Source: Oxytricha trifallax
Taxonomy: Eukaryota > Ciliophora > Spirotrichea > Sporadotrichida > Oxytrichidae
NCBI GenBank assembly: GCA_000711775.1
Contig: ARYC01017093.1
Location: 42,706 to 106,705 of the forward strand
Reading direction: 5' to 3'
DNA length: 64,000 nt
Under the pieces are notes generated by a model that saw only the letters and a list, made by a program, of their open reading frames with translations, was not told where the DNA came from and searched no databases. Below are positions 34,777-44,791 of this stretch, in pieces (position 1 is the first letter of the stretch; each line of letters starts with the position of its first letter). Made by a program: the position numbers and the translations under genes.

Positions 34777-37101
34777 TAAAGAATTACTTTAAAAAATAAT
34801 TCTACCAATAATTTATTTAAATCATAAATTTGTATAAATTGAATAATATTACTATATAAGAATGTATTTAAAGACTCAAAAATTAAGCTAATTGATTTGA
34901 TATTATATTATTTTTTTTAATTTATTAATTTTTAATTAGCAAATAATTATTTAAAAACATATTGATTAATTCTAAATAGAAGATTATTGAATTTAAAAGA
35001 ATGAACTATATTTTAAAAATAATTACATGATATATTATTGTATATTTAAAGTAACTATTATTAATTTCAATAATTTTCTAATTAAAAACATAAAATATTA
35101 ACATTCTCAAATGAATTTGATATAAACAATATCATAATTATAAATTGAATAAATTTAACAATAATTTCAAAGAAGATTATATAGAATATTTTTCAAAAGA
35201 TTATTAGTGTAATAAATAGAACTTTTATCTGAATTTACCTTCTGATAATGTAATTTCACTTAAGTAATAATTTTTTATAGATATCTTTACTTATATATAA
35301 ATGGTTAAGTTGAATAATAAAAATATTCAAGAATTTACTTATCTAATAATACGAAAACAAATATCTTATTATAAGATAAGCTTTATAATTATAAAAAATA
35401 TACATTAAACATAAATTAAAAATTTAATTGTGTTCTAGACAACTAATCTTTCGTGGTCTAAAAATATTTTTTTCAAAATTAAAGAAGTCTTAATGACGTT
35501 TAATGGATGTATTATACAGATGTAATTATTTTTTATAATTTAAAAAATGATATTTTTATATCAAATTTAATTTTTATTTCCCACCATTAAACTTTGGATT
35601 TTAAAGCAAAAATAAATTATAAACAAAAGCCTACTAGAATTTATTTTATTAAATTTGTTAAGTTAGATTTAATATATATTATAATTTTATATTGAAAAAA
35701 TAAAAAAACTTAGCATTATGTTTAAGTTTTTAGTTAATTCAATAAAAATTAAAAGTGGAAAAAAGATTTCTATTATATTTTGTTTTTTACCCTAAAATTT
35801 TATTCCCATTAAATGCAAGTTTAATAATGAATTCAACACTTTAAATTAATCATATCTCAAATAATTCAATTATTTGAATAAAAAAATTCCACTCTGTATA
35901 TAGCATAAATGCAGTTATTTATGTAGATATCCTCTGTTTATTAAATTTCATTGCTCATAAATTTTAAAAAGTAATAATTCAAAACATAATGATATAACAA
36001 AATTATTTGATCTTTTAAATCTATATATTAAATAATAATAATTTTTGCTATTTAAGATATTTAATTTTTATGTTAAAAAATAACTTCTGCTTCATCATAT
36101 TTGAGATTAATTTTTCCATTTTAATTGATTTTATAAATTTAATTTTAAATCTTGAATTCATAAAGACACATGTGATTTTCAAGGGAAAATTGATACAAAT
36201 TTTTATTATAACATTTGAAACTAATAGAAAGATTTATTTATTTAGTGAAATCTAATTTAAAAATTATAGCTTCTAGTTAACCTAAAAATATGAAACAAAA
36301 TTATAAAAATTTGTAAATTAAAATGAAAATGCCAGTTTAAGTTAATAGTAAAACTAGGTCAACCAAAGAAAACTTTTCCCAAATCGTTAATTTTTACAGA
36401 ATACGAACCTTAATACCTCACTCGAAAATTTTTGGTTTTTTTTTGAATTTTTTAACAAGATTTTAGGTGTGAAAAAAAATTCTAATTTCATAATAAATTT
36501 AACAATTTGGGAAAAGTATTCTTGGGGCTTTGTAAAACTTATTAATTATTTAAAAAATCTTTGATTTTAAACACTTTTATTTGCTGAAAATTTCAATTAA
36601 AATAAATTTATATATAGATTTTATAACTTTAAACCTCCTTCACTATACAATAAAAATGAAAAAAATAATATGTTTCATTAATTTTATTTATTCAATCATA
36701 AAGTAAAATATATAAAATTAATTAGACTTTAACACTTAACTATCAATTAGTTTCATTTATAAATAATTATATATTCTTCTTTTTTCTATCGTTATAATTT
36801 GAATAATTTATCTATATTACTTAATAATTATTTTTCACATTTTAAAGATAATTAAGTGATTTATATTTCTAGAAATGTTACATTTTTATGAAATTCAAAT
36901 AACTTCTCTATAATTCATTTTTGCAATTATCAAAATAATAAAAGTTATTCAAATTTTGAAGCTTAATATGTTAAACATTTATATTAAATATTAGAAAACT
37001 ATATCAAAGTAAGAATAAGTGGTTAATATAGTACTTTCCTTAAATTAAAAATTATTTTTAAGATATACAATATTAAAGTTAATCGTCATTTAAACTTTAA
37101 A
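34777..37101. other. AT-rich intergenic DNA
   Basis: No coding block recognised. A small inverted-repeat element lies at 36360-36535. Confidence 0.5.
36360..36535. repeat. Small inverted-repeat element
   Basis: CTTTTCCCAAATCGTTA at about 36374-36390 is answered by TAACAATTTGGGAAAAG at about 36499-36515, one mismatch, with weaker complementarity outside. The interior is T-rich. Possibly a MITE. Confidence 0.45.
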
Positions 37102-40100
37102 ATGGAAAGATTAGATGAATGTTAATAATTCTAAGAACGAAATTTATATATAGTTTTAAGTAATACTGTTTACCTTTTTAAAAATTTATATTTTAATTTA
37201 AATTTTAATAAATGTGATTCAAGATAAATTATTAGTAAATCCTTAAAAACCAGCATGTGTGCAAGGCAAGAAGATAGTATGGGATGGGAGGATTTGGAAA
37301 AGTATACTCTGCAACACTTGAATACTAGAAGTCTAAAAAAGTTGCAATGAAAGTAATATCAAGAAATAGATTAACTTAAAATTTAAATCAAAATTAAAGA
37401 ATAAAATCTTCATATTTGGATAATTAATAATTTTATGCATTTTGAAGATTTTGCTAAAAAATTAAAAAATCTCTATAATTTGGTATTTGGTAACTATATA
37501 CTCATCAAAATTTTATAATATAAATTAACTACTTAAATTTTGAAGATGAATTTTTGTTATTCAAATGAGAGAAAGTATGAAATTGAGAATTACTTTATTT
37601 GGCAAATGTACTCATATAATTTTATTTGGTATATAATTGATATTTTAATTAAAATATACTAAGAAATATATTAAAAACTATGAATTAAAGGTTAATTTCT
37701 AAAAGAGTAACTAACAAAATATTAAATAAAATGAATAAAAGTGAATTATTTATTTGTTGAGTTAAAATTTTGATCTTTTATTAATATAATGAAGTAATAT
37801 AAAATAAAAAAGTTGAGTTTAGATTAAATAATTTACTTTATATCTACCTTCTATAAAATAGATATATTTTACTTTAGTTGAATCTTGTAAGTTTATAATT
37901 AAAATGATTCAACTTTATAAATAATATTATTTTTTCATAAATTATAAAATGAAATATTTCTAAATAAAATAAGAAACGACTTGAATGACTTAAAAGAGAT
38001 CACTTAGGATGACTTGAATGAAATTGAAGTTCTAATGAAAGTTAAAAGCCCTTATATTAATGGTATGATAGACTACTATTTTCAGAATACTGTTGAAGAT
38101 GGCAGGGATTCATAGCAACTTATCATCCTACAACCACTAGCTAAATGCGACCTCGCTTAATTTATTTAATTTAAATTCAGAATTAAGTAGTTATTTTATA
38201 ATTTATTTTTTTAAATAAAAATTTATTGATATATTTAATTGGAAATCATTAAGGTACCCCATTAAGTATTATTAAATTTGTTTAAGGTAATATAGAAACA
38301 TCAAATTATAAACTCCTTGAAGAAAATTTTAGGGAAAACATTATATAACCAATACATTTTAATTAAATATTCTTTTTCAAAACTATTGAATAATTATAAT
38401 TTTATGTTAGTCTTGACGAATATATCTATAAATCTCTTTTATTTTAATAGGTTTATAGGTTATGATTAAAAAGAAGAAAATACCTGAATAGTTAGCACTA
38501 GAATTCTTAGCTTAACTTATTATTGGTCTATAAGCTTTGCATGATAAAAAGATTGTCCATAAAATATTCTAGTTATTATTGATCATGTATTTTTAAAATA
38601 TGAACATTTATTCAAATCAAATAAAGCAACGTATTATATTTATATTTAATTAGATAAATGCATAATTGGAATGTAAAACTTTAATGAATCAGTAGAACCT
38701 CTAAATTAACAACGCCTTTTTATAATATATCATGATAATAAGTAAATAAATCTCATTAAAAATTATTGAATAATATTTGATATATAATTCCCATTAATGA
38801 TAGTTAAGTAATACTTAAATTTTCATGTTAATTAAAATTTTTATGATTTTAATTAGAGAACCCAAAAATCTTGAATTCATTCACAAAAAATGCTAATACA
38901 CTATTTTGCCTCCATTACCTTTAATTATCTGAAAAGTTGTCTTGCTTCGCAAGAATAAAGATAATTTTAGAAAAGCAAAAAAAAATAAGTTAAATAAATA
39001 TTACCATAATTATAATTAGAAAGTTAGAAAATTATGGGAACATAGTTGACTAAAATTAGTCGTACTGCCCGAAATTACAAATTTTTCATACGGATCTCGA
39101 ACAAAAACTACCGCTAGAGTAGCACAAATAAATCTTTGGGAGTTAAACTACCGAGAGTAGTAGGAGTTTTTCCGGCTCTCTCAACATGATCCATCATATG
39201 AAACTAACTTCTCTAATCCGAGGCTTCAACTAACTAAGCAATTTACGCGAGTAGTTCCTTCCTTAATAAGTAATACAAACTAAAAAATAGTTGTGACCTC
39301 TATGAAGTCACACAATAAGGCTACATCAAACCAAACATTGAACTTCGGAAGAAAAAAAAACTAAGCCCACTCCAATCTCATCCAATAAGAAATTTCAATC
39401 CTAGACTCAAAACCCCAAAACCCTTTCAGTAGTTTGATTGAGTTTTTGATTGATAAAAGTAGACTATTAGTGCATACTTTATTAGGGTTTTAATAGGGTT
39501 TATGTAGGGGTTTAATGTTTAAATGTTAGTAATTTAAGTGAGTATAACAACAGAGTTTTTAAAATATTTCACACAAACATAAGCTTAGAGTCATGGGGCA
39601 GTTCTCTGAATTTTCTTTCTTAGTTGATGTTTGATTGTTTCTATTGTTTGTTAATTCTCTTAGCTTGGATTGAAAATAGTTGAATATGCAAGTTCTCTGA
39701 GACCTCCATTTAATTTATTTTTATCGAGATATTGTTTGATTCTCTGCTTAGAATCTCTCTCACCCCTGCAGCTAAAGTAATCGTTACTTGGCATGTAACT
39801 CTCAATTATATTTCTGCTAGAGCCCAGATATCCCATTAAGTGTCTCCATCTCTCCAATCCTCTCTCTCTGGAAAATATCCAGGAGTGCCGTATACATTTC
39901 CTTATGCAGAGGCTTGCACTCTTTGAGCTCTGTTGAAGTCAATAATAAAAACTCTAAGAGGCTGAAAGTTTATCATGATGTTCTCTGGCTTTAAGTCTCT
40001 ATGAACATAACCAAGCTTGTGAAGCTCTTCAATCCCCTCAACTATCTGCTATACTATCTAGCCAATTTATCTCTGACATCTATTGTCAGATAAGAATTCT

Positions 40101-43100
40101 CTGTAAGTCATTTCAAGTAAAGGAAGCCTGAAGGCTACATGATCTTTACCAAGTAAAATAGCATCAAGCTAGATGAGATGCCTGCACTCATTCAACTTTG
40201 CCTTTTAAAGAGCATATACTCATTAGCAAATTCCATTTGGAACTTGTCATCAGCAAGGAAGTAATTGAAAGGATATATCTTATAAGCATATTAGTCATCA
40301 GTAATTACTCTCTTCTCAATTTTATCTTAAAGAGTAAGGTAGCTTTCTAGGAAAAAATCTAAGTCAATAATTTTTAATATAGGAATCTTCATTGCCTCAA
40401 TTTTAAACATAATTTTATTGATCTCAGAGACTGGAAAGTTCTTGACTGCTTTCTTCATTTTAACTTACTTCTAGACTTCAACTCTAAGAGACTCCACTGA
40501 GTTTCTTGATCTTCTCTTTTAAAGGAATTTATTACCAGTAGCTTCATGAATAAAGACAAAACTTTAATTGTGCTTTTTCTTTAAGTGCACTTTGAGATCT
40601 CTAGTATTAGAATATGGCTTCTCACAGAACTCACAGACATACTTCCCATCTTTCTTTTAATGCTTGAGATATAACCTTGGCATATCGTTTGTATATCTCT
40701 CAAGTGTCTTTTATAAGTCGACTTGTAAGGCAAAACTTTATTGCATTCTTTGCATTAATAGTCAACTTTTGCTGGAATTTATTAATGCTCTATGGCGGGT
40801 TGTTTAACCTCCTCCTCAATTTGCACAGCTTCTTTTATAACATCTTGCTTAACTTATATTTAAATCTCAAAGCTAGACTGGTCAAAGTTGTCATAAGTAG
40901 GCTCCCACTGAGTACAAGCGTCTCTGGTCTCTACTTTTTTTGGTTGATGGAATGAAATTTTGATTGATTTTACCCAAGTAATGCCGCTCTTCTCAGAAGG
41001 TTAGCGCTCATTTTAGTTTGCTGATATATTTTATTATAATAATGATAAAATATACCTTGATAAACTTTAATAGTCGAGTATAAGACACTCTGGTAGATTT
41101 TCGGCTGAGAGGTTAGAAAATTAAACAACCATAAAAGACTGTAAGATGACATATTTTATGAGAATTTTATTCGTTTAGAAAATTAAAATACTCCTAATGA
41201 AGTTTTGTTTCTCTAGGAGGTCCTCCAAATCAAGTTTGAACTTAATTTGGAGGTAAAGTTATTAAACATTTTTTAATTTAATATGCTCCTATTAAGTTTT
41301 AACCTTAAAATTTAACTCCTAATAAAGTTTAAACTTAATTTGGAGGACCTCCTAAAATAATTAAACATTATTAGGAGCAATTTAATGGAGATAGAATGAT
41401 AAAATTGGAAATCAATCTGTGAAACTTGGAGCAAGTTTTTCAATGCTTCTCCGCATATCTTTTCAAGGTTGACCTCCAGTAGGTCCTCCCTATTTAGTAG
41501 AAAGATTTTAATAAACTTAGAATGGATATCCATAATTGTAAATTTCATTAACATTTCTAGAAAGAGGAAGCAAGATGGAGTCTATGAATGATGCAATGAA
41601 GAGAATTTAATCTCAAGATTTAATAGGAAAATTTCGAAGTAAAGAGGACGTTTATAAATATTTGGTATAGCAAGGTAAGTTCTTAAGTAAGATTAATAAA
41701 TCCATTATAGTTGGTTTGTTCTTGCCGACTTAGGAGGGAACTAAAATCTCATTCTTAAAAGCCTTACTGAGTGAAGAGAAAAAAGCTTTTAAGTCTAATG
41801 AAATTAGGATGATAGAGATACCTACTACCCTGAAATATCAGTGACAAACCTATATGACGATGCTATGAGTGATCCGGACGTAGCTCTCGACCTTCCAGCA
41901 AAGCTTCAGCTCTCTAACAAGTTGCCAGAGAGAAACTTCTTCTTTGGTGTTCTTGGAACTCTGAAAACTGAGTACTTTAATGAAGTTATATAAGAAGCTC
42001 ACAAGAAACGATACAGCATCTCTCCTGAAGAGAAAGAGAAGCAAGGTATTAAAATCAGCGATACCTGGCTGTAGGAACTTCAAAAGCATCCTTTCATCTC
42101 AAGTAAGCTTAGTCTTCTAACTTTATAGAAACCTGGTACTGCTATATACTTGATGAAAGAGCGCAGCAAATTAAACAGAGAGAAAGCCTCAAGTAAAACA
42201 TGAATTGAGTAAGAGACTCTTCAAAGATTAATAAAAGCCAGAAGAGATGAACATAGATGCAGGAGCAGGCACAAAGAGAAGAAACATAGGCCCAAACAAG
42301 CCTTAAGAGGAAGAAAAGAAAGAGAAGCCAAATCCTTTTACAGCAATTTAATATGTGAACTTATGCATTCGTTTAAATCTAAAACTTAATTATATACACA
42401 AAATCTCCCATCTCTTGCGCATACTTTAGCTTTATCATCGCTGACTCTCTTAGCAGCACTCTTAATAAAATCGACTGTATCTATCTTCAAGTCATGCATC
42501 AAGTGATATAGTAGAAGTTTCTTGTAGTGACCTTTCAATAAACCCCAATATAATTCAATTCCATTGAACTGAGGACTGTAGGGAACATTAAATACAGGTG
42601 TTATTATTAGCCTTTCATATTCTTTCCTTGTGTCTTTAGTTTTATGGACAGATAATATCTACAAACAGAATAATCTCTTAGTCGGCGTACTTATCTCTGA
42701 GTTATTGCAAAAACTTAATATATTATTCAGTCTTTATTGAGCAAGGTGGATAACATAAGTCTCGAGGCCACTATCTTCACTTATTCCACCGAGAATAGCA
42801 TGAGTTTACACCTTGACCTTTTAGTAATATAATTCAATATTGCTATATCTTTTATACCAAGACCTTGATATGAAGGTATTAAACGTGAATACTGCCTCAT
42901 CAGCGTGTATGAACTTAATGATATTAGTAATAGCCCTCTGCATTTAATCGAATATATATTTTAAATTATCCTTATAAATGGAACATTAAAATCAATCACT
43001 CTCTTAATGCGATTGACTGTCTTGTAAGATATTCCGTTCTATTTATATATGTTAGCTAACGATTAAGCAGAGATATGAAGCTCAAGAAATTGACGATGAA

Positions 43101-44724
43101 ACATCACAGCTCTCTAGGACAGAGAGAAGTGAACCCAGTATTAAAGAGTCTTATCATTAATAAGATAATCGATATGATGCTGCTAAAATTTAAGAGGTCT
43201 TTTAGGCTTAGAATTAAGTTGCTATTTCTTTAAATTCAATGCTAATAGACAGTGAGACCTCACAGTTGCCGGAGATTTATGGAGCAGTCTTGCTATAGAT
43301 GTGTAATTAAGGATAGGTTTGAGTTGATCACTACAATCATCGCACCCATAACGCAACTTAAACAATAAATCTATATACTCAATGTCATAAACTGACCCCA
43401 AACCTCGCATATACTCACTTAATTACTAACATTTAAACATTAAACCCCTACATAAACCCTATTAAAACCCTAATAAAGTATGCAATAATAGTCTACTTTT
43501 ATCAATCAAAAACTCAATCAAACTACTGAAAGGGTTTTGGGGTTTTGACTGTTCTACTGGGATTGAAAACTCCTATTCAAAAGTCCATAGTAACTAGTCC
43601 CCTACTCAAGTCGAAACTTTTTTTCAGACGCTGAGAACATTCACAAAGAAAACAACCTTCAGTACATACAAATTGAAAGCGATCTCTTTCTACAAACCTT
43701 AAAACCAAAACCCATCACACTAACAATGCCAACCTAACAACAAAAACATAAAAAGAACAAGTTGTCAAGGTTGGGGAGAAAACTTTCCCTTCCACCATTA
43801 GCACCACGTCATACCTACTAAATAGGAACCAATGACAAATCCCATCTGACCCAAGATATTTGAAGAATCACCCAAGGAAAAATTAAGGAATCACTCATGA
43901 ATCACCCAAAGTTGTCTAACAAAGATATGGGGAGAATCACCCAAACATAAATTGATACTTAATAAGGAATTATCTGAAAGAACAAATATCATGAATACTA
44001 CTATTTAATACCAAGTAATCAATGGGACCATACAACATAGTTGCATACTATAATAAAAATCAAGGACCACCGCTATAAACCAAAAGGTCCTTTAACCAGC
44101 TACGCTGAAACACCACAAAACCCCGAGACACCAAAATCCCTAAACCCCATAGATATAATACTATAAATCTGACATCCAACCAATAAAATCAGAGATATTC
44201 CTTCTCAAACAATAACTTTTAGTATTTGATAACCTAAGGGATTAAAAATTATAATATATTTAATAGTAATATCTAACAAAAATGGCAAACCTATCACATC
44301 TTAAATATAATTGTACTTGATGCCTCATATGCAACAAATAATCATGTATGGAGAAATCTTTTCAATACTTAACTAACAATCAAAACGTTTAACATTAATT
44401 AAACGAATTAATTGATTTCACAGTCTATGAAGATAGACACTACAAAACTCCTGCAGAAGAAGCAGTAGAGTTGTCGAGATAGATCACAGAGTTCTATAAA
44501 GAACAAATCTATTTCCATCAGATGGAGAGACATAGACAAAAAGATAGACAGAACAAGTATTCATGGATGAGTTACACGACATACTAAAAGAAATGACAGA
44601 CAAAGGACAAATTTGAGATTGTAAAAAGATTTAATTTAAAATTAAAAGGGCTCGTCCCTTACATATATATCATATATATATATTCATCGGGGGGCCTTGA
44701 GCCCCCGATGAGGATTAATTATTA

Positions 44725-44791
<67 letters not shown>

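Larger units (their letters stand above)
39408..43547. mobile_element. TBE transposon 3, full length, diverged subfamily
   Basis: Terminal inverted repeats of about 137 bp (39408-39544, 43411-43547) start CAAAACCCCAAAACCC and are almost identical, flanked by a perfect ACT target duplication (39405-39407, 43548-43550). Order: 57-kDa (minus), 22-kDa (plus), transposase (minus), as in TBE 1. Terminal repeats and proteins differ clearly from TBE 1 and 2. Near-identical ends suggest a recent insertion, though the genes already carry frameshifts. Confidence 0.93.
38930..44790 (+). mobile_element. Unidentified C-rich accessory unit, split by TBE 3, ending in a hairpin and (TTA)n
   Basis: Flanking TBE 3 on both sides (about 38930-39407 and 43551-44790) is DNA richer in C, with C far above G on the plus strand, unlike its surroundings. 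It contains repeated AATCACCCAA motifs (43865-43970), a small open frame near its right end (44348-44596), a strong hairpin (44685-44710) and a (TTA)n tract (to about 44788). A 3'-terminal frame, hairpin and simple repeat tail suggest the 3' end of a non-LTR retroelement, but I see no reverse transcriptase. Confidence 0.35.

Noticed and set aside
13281-43547. CCCCAAAACCCC runs as true telomeres or chromosome ends.
   Set aside because: Each run is only about 17 bases, lies at the tip of a TBE terminal inverted repeat, and continues into ordinary DNA on the other side.
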